NCBI RefSeq assembly: GCF_010119205.1
Contig: NZ_WRXM01000006.1
Location: 1-64,000 of the forward strand
Source: Haloarcula limicola
GTDB lineage: Archaea; Halobacteriota; Halobacteria; Halobacteriales; Haloarculaceae
Direction of reading: 5' to 3'
DNA length: 64,000 bases
The translations under genes were made by a program, and so were the position numbers. The notes beneath the pieces are model-generated. The model was not told the DNA's origin, searched no databases, and was given only the letters and a program-made list of their open reading frames with translations. Position 1 is the stretch's first letter. Each line of letters starts with the position of its first letter. Below, piece after piece: positions 52,263 through 62,056 of the stretch.

Positions 52263-53126
52263 TTACTTTGGTTCCGGGTCTTCACCTACGACGGTTTGTC
52301 CATCTGTACACCGGTGAAGGTACGAACAATGGCTACATTTCTGGACGGCTGGATCTGTCTCGTAGAATTCTATATCCCCTTGGCTGGTCCAGAAGGCCCT
52401 ATTATTCGTAATTCGCTCTTGTACCCGTCTGATGTCTTCTGTGGTCGGCACCATTCGATCGAATTCCCCACTTCCTGTATGTGCTAATTGGACCCGAATC
52501 CGACTGAGTTCGGGTTCATACGCTTCGTGAGCATAGAGCGCATATGCTTGCATCTGTATCGTCGGGTTACTGAACCGGTCATACGCACCTGTCTTCCAGT
52601 CAGTGACGACAAAGTCCCCCTTTGGGCTCCGCGTACAGAGATCTGGTTGGACGGTAACGGGCTCTTCGGCAATATTGAACGTCTGGCGCGTTTCGTGGGC
52701 GATGTAACGGTGGTCCTCAAAATGGGGCCAAATCACCCGGAAGAACCGCCTGATGTGGTTACGGGCTGTACGAACTAATGACCGCGTGAAGGAATCGCTA
52801 TCAAAGGTTTCTATATCCGTATCATTAATCCGATCTGCGATCGTCTCAGCATTCGCTTCGGTATACCTCTCAAGTTCATCTTTCGCATAATCAGTTGCAG
52901 TCTGGAGATGGATGTTCTCACTGCGAGCCCACCGTGCAACTTGCCCCGCGAGAGATTTGTGTACGACTGTTCCCAGGTAGGCTCCGGGTGACGGTGTATA
53001 CTCACTATAGTCACCAGTAGACTCGGTCTGTTGGTACCGATAAAAGAACCGCCGTGGACACTCTTCAAACACCCGCGCTGCCGACGCCGACCAGTTTACG
53101 TGTGCAAACTGTTCTGAGTCATTCAT
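52263..53126 (-). CDS. PD-(D/E)XK nuclease with Fe-S cluster motif (AddB/Cas4-like)
   Basis: The 287-residue protein is the last gene of the Druantia-like operon, starting four bases after the DruE stop. RecB-family features are the start NWSASAARVFEECPRRFFYR, an H in GTVVHKSLAG, motif PDLCTRSPKG...DFVVTDWKTG (Asp, Asp and Lys of the nuclease core) and QMQAYALYAH (the QxxxY motif). Cys23 plus the C-terminal CSHCSYLHRC give four cysteines placed as in AddB- and Cas4-type Fe-S nucleases. It would cut DNA, perhaps guided by the helicase. The start at 53126 was chosen because a longer in-frame reading runs back into DruE. I know of no nuclease gene in the published Druantia types. Confidence 0.85.
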   Translation of the reverse strand: MNDSEQFAHVNWSASAARVFEECPRRFFYRYQQTESTGDYSEYTPSPGAYLGTVVHKSLAGQVARWARSENIHLQTATDYAKDELERYTEANAETIADRINDTDIETFDSDSFTRSLVRTARNHIRRFFRVIWPHFEDHRYIAHETRQTFNIAEEPVTVQPDLCTRSPKGDFVVTDWKTGAYDRFSNPTIQMQAYALYAHEAYEPELSRIRVQLAHTGSGEFDRMVPTTEDIRRVQERITNNRAFWTSQGDIEFYETDPAVQKCSHCSYLHRCTDGQTVVGEDPEPK

Positions 53127-53130
53127 TCCG

Positions 53131-56100
53131 CTATTGGAGTTGATCGACGATTGAGTGAGCCACCTCTGGCAACCGTTGGGACAATTCGTAGTCTGAGTAG
53201 TCTTCGTCATACGTCGCCGACGTCGAGGCACGTGAACGCCGCAGACTTGAACGAACACCGAACGTCATTGTCGCCCCGTCAATCTCGATTTCCCATTTAT
53301 CATCGTCAATCGCCCCGAGTGCAACATCTTCTTCCTTCAATTTCAAGGTACGTTCGAGCTGCTTTATCAGGCTTTGTGTCTTTTCAGGACGAAGTGTTGG
53401 TGGAATCCCCGTCTGTGCGTAATCGAGCAGGGCCAGGCCCTCGTGGCGATTCAACGAATCGTGGAGATGGCGGTTCTGATACCGGCGCAAGCAGTTGTGA
53501 CATGCCGTATCGCATGAGCAACTCTCGAGGATTGAACGGGCTTCTGCACATACGGCGTGGAATTCTTCCCAGACGCGCGATGAGAAGCCAGCACCGCCAG
53601 CGGTTGTGTCGAAGAGGAAGACCTCGATAACGCCCCGTGCGTCGATGTCGGCGTGCTCTGCCGAACGAGTACGGAATCCACCTTCGAGTTCGTCATCTTC
53701 GATACCCAGCGCACGAGATGCACCCATGACTAATGCTTCAGCTAACGACTGCCCTGGTGTCTCGAACCATGCTTCGGAGGGAACGAACTCCATCTCATCA
53801 CCTAACGGGATTTGGAGGACAGTCAAATCACTAGGGAAGCGGTGGCTGAAACTCGTCGTGACTGTTGAGCCGGTACACTGATCATCCCAGTCATATTCCT
53901 CAACAAATCGGAGATCCTGGGGGTATGGACGGGCGTGTGGGTTCGGGAGCGGGCCTTCGCGGCTAACGGCCCCACAATCGGTGCAGACCTCGAATCCATC
54001 CTCATCAGCCCCAAAGTTGGCCACAAGAAGCTGTTCGTCATTCATCTTCCCCACTATCGAATGGCCAATGGATTTCTCCTCTGCCATCTCGCTAGCGTTC
54101 TCACTCTCGTGAGAAGTCGACGTCAGCGGGTATTTAGGCTGTGTCGCGTAGGCTCGGTTCTCGTTGTAGTCCGATCCTTTCTCAGCTGCACCTGTCTCAT
54201 CGACTTTCGGTGCAAATGCCTCCGGGGTGTACATTTGAAGGGAACTGACGGTCGCTCCCTCACAGACAGGACACTCTATATCCCTGGCTGCCAGACTCTC
54301 ATTATGCTCGTCAAAGACTGTCTTACAGACGTCACACCAGTTCAACCAATCGAGGTCTCCCCAGTCTTCGCCAGCTAGTCGGTTCTTGGGGTTTTCTGGG
54401 AATTTGACATAGATACCGTAGGACTCATAGGTCTTCTTGTCAACGACGATTTCTCGGCCTGGAACGTACGTTGAGAGAGCCTGTTTCAGATCCCGAGACA
54501 TCTGGTACTTGTTCTTCGGCTGTGACGACCCGGGCTCATTTTCGCGCACGACGAAATCGGCCACATCAGTCGGGAACGAGAACGTCGGAAGTAGGGCTGC
54601 ATCGAGAAGGACGGAAAGTAAATCGTCGTCTTCCGTGGATTGCTCTTCCCATTCTGTCTTGGCTTGTAGCTCCTGGAGTTCGCTTAGGAACTCTGTAGCG
54701 GCGTCGCGGACTAATGCGACCTCCCAGTCGGATGAATGTCCCTCTCCTAGTGCATCCGGAAGGAGGGCCCCCAATTGCTCGAGCGTCGACGATGAATCGG
54801 CGAAGATCTCTTCGTCCAGCCAGTCTTCGAACGCGGCGAGGGTTTGATCCCCGTCTCCTTCAAAGAACTCGGCTGTACCTTTGAGCGAGCGGAATACGGC
54901 GGCTTCCGTCTCGACGGCTGATGGATCGAAGAACCGAGCAAGCAGCGAGGCGTTGATGTGCCGTCGGGCAATCTTTTCGTTGCCGGCGTAAATGATCGGT
55001 GCGTTCCCCTCGCTCGTAATCATCTCCTCAGGATTCTCGAAGTAGTGTGACTCGTGAGGGGAGTTGTCCGCGAAGGTGACGATCGTCGAGAGTCCGGCTC
55101 CGCGACGTCCTGCCCGACCAGCACGTTGCTCATAATTCTCTGGTCCTGGCGGGACCGTCCGCATGGCCACGCCAGTGAGGCTCCCAATGTCAATCCCGAC
55201 TTCCATAGTAGTCGTACAGCTTAACACATCGATCGGCTGATCGGTCTCGGAGTCCCCGACGAGGATGTCCTGGAAGAGGAGTTCATACTCTTCGGAGCGT
55301 GCGAATGCCTCAGAGTTGTCCTTTGCACTCAGTTGCGCAGAGTGCTCTTCTGAACGCAGCGTGAGCGGATCCCGTTCGCCATGGAGCACTTCGCGTGGCG
55401 GGTTCCGAAGGAAGTTCTTCCGTGCCTGGAGATGGATGTCATCGTCACTAACCTGACTCAGAGTTCCGCGACATCCATCGTAGGGACATGAATCATTGAG
55501 TGACACTACCGAGAACCGGCGACATCCTTCGCACCGGTACCAATCGTCGTCGAGTCGAAGATCGATTGTCGTTGCTTTTGGATTGACGAAGTAATTACCG
55601 TGGGAGGCCCCAAACAACACAGGCTCTGTCGTCATCAACGCCCGTCTCAGACTATTCCATGCCTCTTCCGGCACTTCGTCGTCGAGTGATTCTACAATAT
55701 ATTCAGGGATTATTTCACTGTGGAGGAGCCCTGTATCGTCCGGGTCAATCCAATTTTGGTAGGGATAGGAGTTCGAACGCCGTCTGGCTTCAATGCTTGA
55801 ATCAAATGCCCGTTCCTCACAGGCATGACGAAGCGCCTCAATGAGGATGCTCTTGAGTTGGTCTGTCTCAATTTCAGGGACGGCTTCATCGATTCTCTCA
55901 AACACCTCCTCGGACGGCGCAATGTACCCGACGAGAGCACCGGTGATGGAGTACTGTTCATCGCCCAACGATCGGAGGAGAAGTTCCTCATACTGGCGGG
56001 GACGCTCCGACAATGCATTGCGTGCGGCTGGCACCTCCGGAATATCATCGATGGACTCAAGGTAGTACTCATCGACAATGTCGGACAGGTTCCCACGAAT

Positions 56101-58554
56101 ATCCTCGAAGTGGGAGCGTGAGCCCTTATACACGACGCCCGACTGATTCGTGTATTGGTCGCTGTCGTCGAAGAATACGATGTTGTTTTTCTCACAGTAG
56201 ATTGCGAACTCGGCGAACAACCGGTCCATCATGATTTCACCGTCCGCGGATCCAATAATGTCGGTTAGGACCTCGCGGAACGAGTCGGATTCAACGTTCG
56301 ATTGGAGATCGCGAGCTAAGCGGGCCGCCTTCTGTCGACCGTCAGAGAAGCACAATACCTTGCGCCCCTCGTTGGGGAACTCCTCTTTATCTGGATCGGT
56401 CGGCTGGATACCGAACATCGAGCGGACGCTATGCGCGAATGGCTCCTCACCTTTGGTGACCAGATCTTCGACCTTCGTGTCGCCATTTGGACGGCGTCGC
56501 TCTTTGATCCCGCACGCCGGACATTGAGTCCAACTCCACGCATCGTCCTCGTCCGGCGGCTCTTCAGTCGGGACCTGAACCTCGATATGAGTGGTCGACC
56601 CTTCGTCGTCCACGTGCCGATCATCAACAAGATGGCCGGAGACAATCGAGAGGTTTCGTGAGGTCGTCGTCTCAGCGAGCGAACGGCCGTGTTCGTGGTC
56701 TGGATTGGGGTCATCCCGAGGTTCTTCAACTAAGAGATGAAGTTCGTCCAAGTCCTCGCTGCTCTCAGGGTCTGACCACAGGAACGTCGGCCCGCGGTCG
56801 TCGTCAGAGCGTCGATACGCGCGCAGATATGCTGCTCCACAGGTGCGGTGGCTAATCAGTTCGAAGACGCGACTGCCACAGGACTCACAGGTCGTGTGCG
56901 GATTACTGTAGATGCGCCCGAGGAGGTTCTCCCCCTCTGTAACCCGGCGGCCGCTGCATTCAGGATTGACACACGCATACTGGGCAGGGAGCCCTTTGAG
57001 GAACATATGCAGGCGCGTCGGAAGCAACGCCTGGTCCTCTCCCTGGCGGGCCTCGGTACAAAGATACAGAAGATTGCCTGTCGCCTCAAGAGCCAACTCC
57101 TGATCGATATCCTCGAACAACTCTTCGGCAAGCGCCGATAGGCGTAGTGGCTCTTCACGAAGGTATTCGTGTGCTAACCTGAAGAGTGGGTCATCGACTA
57201 ACTGGTCAGCAAGGTACGAACGGACCGATTCTACGTCATCACTTTCAAGAGGATCCCAGCCTCGTTCGCTCGCTACGTTGCGAATCTTCGATGAATCATC
57301 GAGTTGGTAGCCAACCCGCTCTAGGAGTTGCGCCGTGCGTTTCTCGCTCGGTTCTCCACCTTCGTACTCCACCTGCTCACCGGTGATTACTGAGAAATCG
57401 TCCGGATTTTCGGTTGTGAGCTGGGCCGCAAAGTCTGGGGCTGCTTCCTCTACGTTTTCGCCCATCGTCGCACTCGTGAGGATGAAGCGCACACGTTCGC
57501 GAGATATCCCGAGCTTCTGAAGCAAGCGGCTCAACAGGAGCGCCACCTCTGCTCCTTGGGCGCCTCGGTAGAGGTGTGCTTCGTCGAGGACGATATTCAA
57601 CTCGTTCTCTTCATCCTCTGCCAGCCATTCTCGGGTATCCTCAAAGAGGGGTTGTTCGATCGGCCGGAGTAGCATGTACTCCAGCATCGAGTAGTTCGTA
57701 ATCAGGAGATCAGGCGTCCCGCCATGGGGGTTGCTTCCATCGCGGGTGTGCATCTCCTGACGCGTAAATAGTTCGGTATCGCCAGGTTGGGTACGGAAAT
57801 GTGTCTCCTTCTTCTTGTCCTTATTCCGGAACCCTTTGAGGTCCTTGGCTGGAATGCGGCCTTTCTCTGCGAGTTGTTCATAGAGGTCCGGCTGTTCTTC
57901 CTTTAGGTCGAGATACCGGTTGATAATCGGTTTGACTAGATTATCGTTCTTGCTGGTATCATACTTCCCGTGATAGGGTGTACGACTCGTGTACATCCCG
58001 AATTGTACCCGCCGACCCATATAGTCCTCAAGTGTATCTGCTCCGTCCTCATCACCGAAAAGCAGGCGCATCCGCGAGAGTTGATCCGCGACGAGGGCGT
58101 TCATTGGATAGAGAACTAATGTCCGTATCCCACGTTGGTCGGCTGTCTCTCCTCGTGCTGCCTCCTGGGCGAGCTGACCTAGAATTGAGTAAAGGAATAT
58201 CTCTGTTTTCCCGGATCCTGTTCCGGTGGATACGATGAGATCGTCCTCGTCGTTGAAGAACGATTGGAGAGCGTCGGCCTGGTGTTTGTACGGCGGATCG
58301 AAGATGTCGAGTTCGTCGCTTTCGAGCTCTTTCAGCAAATCGACGACTTCGCTTGGCAAGCCCAACTCTCTGAGGGAATCCCCCGAAACATAGGTCGGTG
58401 TGGCCTCGACCCACGGTTCGGTGGCCGTCTCTCCCTCGTCCATCAGGGCACGACGTTCCTTGAGAAGCCGTGGGTGATGGAGGTGGTAACGTGATTCGAT
58501 GTACTGTTGAAGGTCGTTCTCGAGCTCTTCCGAGACTTCTTTGATTGATTTCAT
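53131..58554 (-). CDS. druE: DruE-like giant helicase with DUF1998
   Basis: This 1807-residue protein has the DruE layout: a superfamily 2 DEAD/DEAH helicase and a C-terminal DUF1998 region. Motifs are YKHQADALQSFF (89-100), Walker A STGTGSGKTEIF (109-120), the LVLYPMNALVADQLSRMR motif Ia region, VLDEAHLYRGAQGAE (about 321-335), TSATMG, LCFSDGRQKAARLARDL, TTTMEVGIDIGSLTGVAM, and QRAGRAGRRGAG (about 1135-1146). Several CxxC zinc ribbons lie between. DUF1998 has FDTTAGGAGFSSRV and CSCDTACHNCLRRYQN near residues 1646-1690. In Druantia systems DruE is the shared core protein needed to stop phage. It follows the TRAM-repeat gene by one base. DISARM's DrmA/DrmB split these domains, so DruE fits better. 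Confidence 0.88.
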   Translation of the reverse strand: MKSIKEVSEELENDLQQYIESRYHLHHPRLLKERRALMDEGETATEPWVEATPTYVSGDSLRELGLPSEVVDLLKELESDELDIFDPPYKHQADALQSFFNDEDDLIVSTGTGSGKTEIFLYSILGQLAQEAARGETADQRGIRTLVLYPMNALVADQLSRMRLLFGDEDGADTLEDYMGRRVQFGMYTSRTPYHGKYDTSKNDNLVKPIINRYLDLKEEQPDLYEQLAEKGRIPAKDLKGFRNKDKKKETHFRTQPGDTELFTRQEMHTRDGSNPHGGTPDLLITNYSMLEYMLLRPIEQPLFEDTREWLAEDEENELNIVLDEAHLYRGAQGAEVALLLSRLLQKLGISRERVRFILTSATMGENVEEAAPDFAAQLTTENPDDFSVITGEQVEYEGGEPSEKRTAQLLERVGYQLDDSSKIRNVASERGWDPLESDDVESVRSYLADQLVDDPLFRLAHEYLREEPLRLSALAEELFEDIDQELALEATGNLLYLCTEARQGEDQALLPTRLHMFLKGLPAQYACVNPECSGRRVTEGENLLGRIYSNPHTTCESCGSRVFELISHRTCGAAYLRAYRRSDDDRGPTFLWSDPESSEDLDELHLLVEEPRDDPNPDHEHGRSLAETTTSRNLSIVSGHLVDDRHVDDEGSTTHIEVQVPTEEPPDEDDAWSWTQCPACGIKERRRPNGDTKVEDLVTKGEEPFAHSVRSMFGIQPTDPDKEEFPNEGRKVLCFSDGRQKAARLARDLQSNVESDSFREVLTDIIGSADGEIMMDRLFAEFAIYCEKNNIVFFDDSDQYTNQSGVVYKGSRSHFEDIRGNLSDIVDEYYLESIDDIPEVPAARNALSERPRQYEELLLRSLGDEQYSITGALVGYIAPSEEVFERIDEAVPEIETDQLKSILIEALRHACEERAFDSSIEARRRSNSYPYQNWIDPDDTGLLHSEIIPEYIVESLDDEVPEEAWNSLRRALMTTEPVLFGASHGNYFVNPKATTIDLRLDDDWYRCEGCRRFSVVSLNDSCPYDGCRGTLSQVSDDDIHLQARKNFLRNPPREVLHGERDPLTLRSEEHSAQLSAKDNSEAFARSEEYELLFQDILVGDSETDQPIDVLSCTTTMEVGIDIGSLTGVAMRTVPPGPENYEQRAGRAGRRGAGLSTIVTFADNSPHESHYFENPEEMITSEGNAPIIYAGNEKIARRHINASLLARFFDPSAVETEAAVFRSLKGTAEFFEGDGDQTLAAFEDWLDEEIFADSSSTLEQLGALLPDALGEGHSSDWEVALVRDAATEFLSELQELQAKTEWEEQSTEDDDLLSVLLDAALLPTFSFPTDVADFVVRENEPGSSQPKNKYQMSRDLKQALSTYVPGREIVVDKKTYESYGIYVKFPENPKNRLAGEDWGDLDWLNWCDVCKTVFDEHNESLAARDIECPVCEGATVSSLQMYTPEAFAPKVDETGAAEKGSDYNENRAYATQPKYPLTSTSHESENASEMAEEKSIGHSIVGKMNDEQLLVANFGADEDGFEVCTDCGAVSREGPLPNPHARPYPQDLRFVEEYDWDDQCTGSTVTTSFSHRFPSDLTVLQIPLGDEMEFVPSEAWFETPGQSLAEALVMGASRALGIEDDELEGGFRTRSAEHADIDARGVIEVFLFDTTAGGAGFSSRVWEEFHAVCAEARSILESCSCDTACHNCLRRYQNRHLHDSLNRHEGLALLDYAQTGIPPTLRPEKTQSLIKQLERTLKLKEEDVALGAIDDDKWEIEIDGATMTFGVRSSLRRSRASTSATYDEDYSDYELSQRLPEVAHSIVDQLQ

Positions 58555-58555
58555 G

Positions 58556-60382
58556 TTATGTATTATCGATGATGGTCACGGGCAGTTCGTCGAAGACCTC
58601 TCGCACTGAATCAGCATCGGTGTCCGAAATTCGCCATTGAAGTTGATACGACGATGTTTCAACCCACTCTGCTCCGACTGCGTACAGCCAACGCATCTGT
58701 GCCCGCGGTGGTGCAAAGTCACAACTCAATAAGACCTCCTCGTCATATGCGGTGAGTTCAACTGTCTGTGGGTCTTTAGCCATTGAGTCAAGGATTAGGC
58801 ACACATGCTTGCGGTATTTCGGCGAAACAGTGACGGCCCTTGTTTTGCCGTCGCCCGATTGAACCTTTAACTGGTAGGTATCGGCGCCGTATTCGACTGG
58901 AACTCGCCACAAACTGATCGCAGTTCCGTCTGCCTCTTCAATGACGAGCGGTTCACCGTCTACGGTAAATCCATAGTACTGTCCAGTGTATGGTGCCCAA
59001 CCTTCCTCCGGTTCCCACGACTCCTGCGGTCGCTGTTCGATGTACTCACGTAGTGTAGCTGGCGTCGTCATCGGCGCTTCGTCCAGACCTATGTATTCGT
59101 CTTTAGATTGAATGGGGATTTCTCTCGAACGCAATTCTGCTTCACTGGTGTCAGTAAGAATCCGCGTCAACCCCCGAAATTCGATATCAAGACCGGACTC
59201 TATGAATGGACGACTTGGGTCCCCTGAAACGAGCACGGCCTCAGATTCGGAGATCATTACAACCCGCGTCGGTGCTGGAGCATAGTACCCTTGTGAGAGT
59301 TGTATCACATCACCGAGGAACGTGATTGTGGGGCCGGTACGCTCTGTTAATGCTGCCCGGAACCACCCGACATCATTGGATACTTCGTCGGCACCAGCGA
59401 CTGGCTGTCCGAGAACAGACGCCAGCTTATGGACAACCCAGTGACGAATTGCGGTGATGTGTGCTTGTGGATACTGTTGGCCGCCCGATTCAGCTTTCTC
59501 AGCAAGACCGAATCGGATTGCCTCACCGACTATGGCGTCTCGGATACCAATCTCGGTCGATGGCAGTTGGTCGCCACTCACGCCAGTAAACCGCGTAGCA
59601 AATGCACGAAACGGTTCTTGGCCGAATCCCGCTTGCTGAAGTTGCTGCATCCGAGTATCGTGCCTGGGGTCTTCGATATCACCAACCGAATCATAGACCT
59701 TTGTCACTTTGCCAACTCCGCGGTCTCGGTGAAATCTAATGAGTTCTCCTTCGATTTTTTGTCCGATTCGGGCCTTGCCTCCAGAGAAGTGGACAGGCAA
59801 CCCGTCCACATACGCGATGAGATTACTGCCATCGGTGTCATCTATCGTTGCCGTGAATGACTCGCCCTTTTTGATAGGGAGTTTGTCCCAGCGCTCACGG
59901 AGAATATTGAAGCGAATCCTGTAGCGTTTCCCACGTGCTCTTGTGTTCAGAATCTCTGCAGATCCCGGTTCGCGTCCGACAACGTGTACTAAGTCGCCCT
60001 CGTCTGTTTGTACTGGTCCGAGTTCGATGACTTCACCTCCGGCAACTGCGAGTCCGAGGCCGTACTCGTCGATCTTATCCACCTCTATGTAGGTTTGTTC
60101 TCCCTCTTGTGGCGGTTGGTCAGGAAGAAGGCCGCTTACATGGCGTCGAATGTGATCTTTGTAATCGTCCGCGAGAACTTTCTCGGTCAGACAAAGTGCG
60201 AAATGTATCGATGTTCCAGCGACTGAATCTGCCCCGAGATATCGCAATCGAACCGAACGACCGGGTTCGCATGTGACTGGGCCGATATTAATCCCTTCCC
60301 CATCGTATTTGACGGTGCAAGTTCTCCGTTTCGTAATCTTGTCTACTTCCGCTGTAAACTCGTCACCGGGTTCCAGATTCAT
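58556..60382 (-). CDS. TRAM-repeat protein of the Druantia-like operon
   Basis: The 608-residue protein begins with what look like three TRAM-type beta-barrels: PGDEFTAEVDKITKRR (about 5-70), TYIEVDKIDEYGLGLAV (about 96-150) and GESFTATIDDTDGSNLIAYV (about 172-235). TRAM domains bind RNA or DNA. A helical middle (about 240-325) follows, then a beta-rich C-terminal half with GYYAPAPTRVVMI and VLVSGDPSRPF. The C-terminal half resembles no family I can name. It overlaps the upstream zinc-finger gene (ATGA) and precedes DruE by one base, so its product is probably made in balance with DruE. Length is near that of DruC in type I Druantia, but homology was not tested. Confidence 0.7.
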   Translation of the reverse strand: MNLEPGDEFTAEVDKITKRRTCTVKYDGEGINIGPVTCEPGRSVRLRYLGADSVAGTSIHFALCLTEKVLADDYKDHIRRHVSGLLPDQPPQEGEQTYIEVDKIDEYGLGLAVAGGEVIELGPVQTDEGDLVHVVGREPGSAEILNTRARGKRYRIRFNILRERWDKLPIKKGESFTATIDDTDGSNLIAYVDGLPVHFSGGKARIGQKIEGELIRFHRDRGVGKVTKVYDSVGDIEDPRHDTRMQQLQQAGFGQEPFRAFATRFTGVSGDQLPSTEIGIRDAIVGEAIRFGLAEKAESGGQQYPQAHITAIRHWVVHKLASVLGQPVAGADEVSNDVGWFRAALTERTGPTITFLGDVIQLSQGYYAPAPTRVVMISESEAVLVSGDPSRPFIESGLDIEFRGLTRILTDTSEAELRSREIPIQSKDEYIGLDEAPMTTPATLREYIEQRPQESWEPEEGWAPYTGQYYGFTVDGEPLVIEEADGTAISLWRVPVEYGADTYQLKVQSGDGKTRAVTVSPKYRKHVCLILDSMAKDPQTVELTAYDEEVLLSCDFAPPRAQMRWLYAVGAEWVETSSYQLQWRISDTDADSVREVFDELPVTIIDNT

Positions 60383-61833
60383 TGTTCCCCCTGCGGAAAG
60401 CAGATCGATATAGTGCCAATACCATTGAACCGAATCTCGAGTTCATTACAGCCGCTCTCTACCCAGTGGACGACCTCCGAGATAATGTCACTGATTGCTG
60501 TTACGTCTCGGCTGATTGTAGGACCGAACGATGCGGCTTCAGCAAATGTAGCGATTACTTCCAGTTCGAGGTCTTCTGGCCCGACATATTCGAGGTTGGT
60601 ATGTAATAAATGAGGATTGAAACCAACGGGCATACGCTTTGAAGACGGGCCTTCGATAGGTGAGAGAAGTTCACGGTTTTCCTCATCTTGAATTTCAATA
60701 CCAATTCGCCGTGATTCCGGCTCGGTAGCGTCTATGATCGTCGATTCTTCGGATGGGTGGAGGTGGATCAGACGATGCCGATCGGAGTTCCGCTGGTGGA
60801 TACTCACACGGCGCGATCCATCAGAGGGTACCTCAGTTGTGTAGTAACGAGGATTTCCCGCTCCAGTCCGGTCGATTTCGACTGTCTCGTTTGCATCTTT
60901 GGGGATGGAAACGACCTCGAATATTGGATCGACTTCCTCAGAGGGAGTAACTCCGACGAGAACTGGTTCCTCTGGTGGTGCGTATAGGGGGGCCTCAACG
61001 GTTGGGTTTGTGTGCGCGGGTAATACAACGTCAGCATCGAAGCCGTAGTTTTCTGTACTAAGGCCTCCCCCATAGCGGTCGAGAAATGGCTCCGTCTTTT
61101 CGGACGCCCGGAACCCGACTAAGGATACATCTGCGAAGTCGTAGACATCAACGAACGATACTTCGGATTTTGGGGGGTTCTTTGAGACCAGATATACCCA
61201 CATGTCCTTACGCACTTGGTGATCCGAGTTATATCGCTGCGCCCGAGTTTCGTCACCAACAAAGAGATCACCGTGTTGGAGCCCTGAAGTAGTCCAAGTG
61301 CCGGTGATACTTCCCAGGGTATCTGGACCTGAGATTTGAAGTTCGTAACTATCCGCTGTTGGGTCAAGATCAAGCGTGACCTCTGCTTCTGATGGGTGGA
61401 AGTTACTCGGTACAGGGGGATGTGCGATTCCTGTTGTCTCGGTTTCGACCTTTTCTAAGAGTGTGTCGACATCCTCATCTTCTTGGATTTGATCCCAATC
61501 GAGTGATGGAACGATGCCAAATAATTCGATACCCCCGTCATAGCGTTGCCCGAGATAGGTTCGAATTGACCGCTCACGCTCACCCTCTTCGATGTCCGAA
61601 GTACGGAGATCCTCGATCATCTTTTCAACACCCTCGTCGCTGGACAGAGAACAGGAAATGTCCTCCAGAACGCCTTGCTTATGAGCGAAGTACTGGCGCT
61701 GAGTCCCAATACGAGGGGTTAGGAATTCACCACATTCTGGGCATCGGTAGTAGTCTGACTTACCTTGGGCCTCTTCTATTGGAGTTTTCGTTCCCTCCGG
61801 GTCGAGCCCGAAGGGGATAGAAAGTTTACTCAC
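60379..61833 (-). CDS. CoiA-type zinc-finger protein of the Druantia-like operon
   Basis: The 484-residue protein has an N-terminal CoiA-like zinc finger: YRCPECGEFLTPRIGTQR followed by YFAHKQG, matching the CPxCGxxL...FAHK pattern, with Cys in CSLSSDE as another possible ligand. The rest, about 420 residues, is beta-rich and acidic, and I recognise no domain. CoiA-like fingers occur in nuclease and DNA-uptake proteins. It is the first gene of the four-gene operon and starts with GTG at 61833. A 14-bp palindrome lies eight bases before the start. By order it could be the counterpart of DruB in type I Druantia; this is inference. Confidence 0.68.
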   Translation of the reverse strand: MSKLSIPFGLDPEGTKTPIEEAQGKSDYYRCPECGEFLTPRIGTQRQYFAHKQGVLEDISCSLSSDEGVEKMIEDLRTSDIEEGERERSIRTYLGQRYDGGIELFGIVPSLDWDQIQEDEDVDTLLEKVETETTGIAHPPVPSNFHPSEAEVTLDLDPTADSYELQISGPDTLGSITGTWTTSGLQHGDLFVGDETRAQRYNSDHQVRKDMWVYLVSKNPPKSEVSFVDVYDFADVSLVGFRASEKTEPFLDRYGGGLSTENYGFDADVVLPAHTNPTVEAPLYAPPEEPVLVGVTPSEEVDPIFEVVSIPKDANETVEIDRTGAGNPRYYTTEVPSDGSRRVSIHQRNSDRHRLIHLHPSEESTIIDATEPESRRIGIEIQDEENRELLSPIEGPSSKRMPVGFNPHLLHTNLEYVGPEDLELEVIATFAEAASFGPTISRDVTAISDIISEVVHWVESGCNELEIRFNGIGTISICFPQGEQ

Positions 61834-61840
61834 GAGTGGG

Positions 61841-61854
61841 TCGGAGGCCTCCGA
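61841..61854. promoter_or_regulatory. 14-bp palindrome ahead of the Druantia-like operon
   Basis: TCGGAGGCCTCCGA is identical to its reverse complement. It lies eight bases upstream of the GTG start and includes a GGAGG that could serve as ribosome-binding site. A dimeric repressor binding here could block transcription or initiation. Confidence 0.5.
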
Positions 61855-62056
61855 TCCTAGTCCTGATAGTCCCTTTACGCATGTGTTATCAAACCTGGAC
61901 GACAGATAGAATAAATCTATTGAAAAAGCACGAACATATAATTTCCCAGATAATTGTAACAGGATTGCCTGGGTCGTTTAGGGGGTATGGACTGATCTGA
62001 GTCGATACTCTTTTGGATTTCAGCAGAGAACGATTTGCCACATCAACCAGATTACT

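Noticed and set aside
53131-58554. DISARM system (DrmA/DrmB) as an alternative reading of the large helicase
   Set aside because: DISARM separates helicase and DUF1998 into two genes and needs a methyltransferase; here both are in one protein and a DruA homolog is present.
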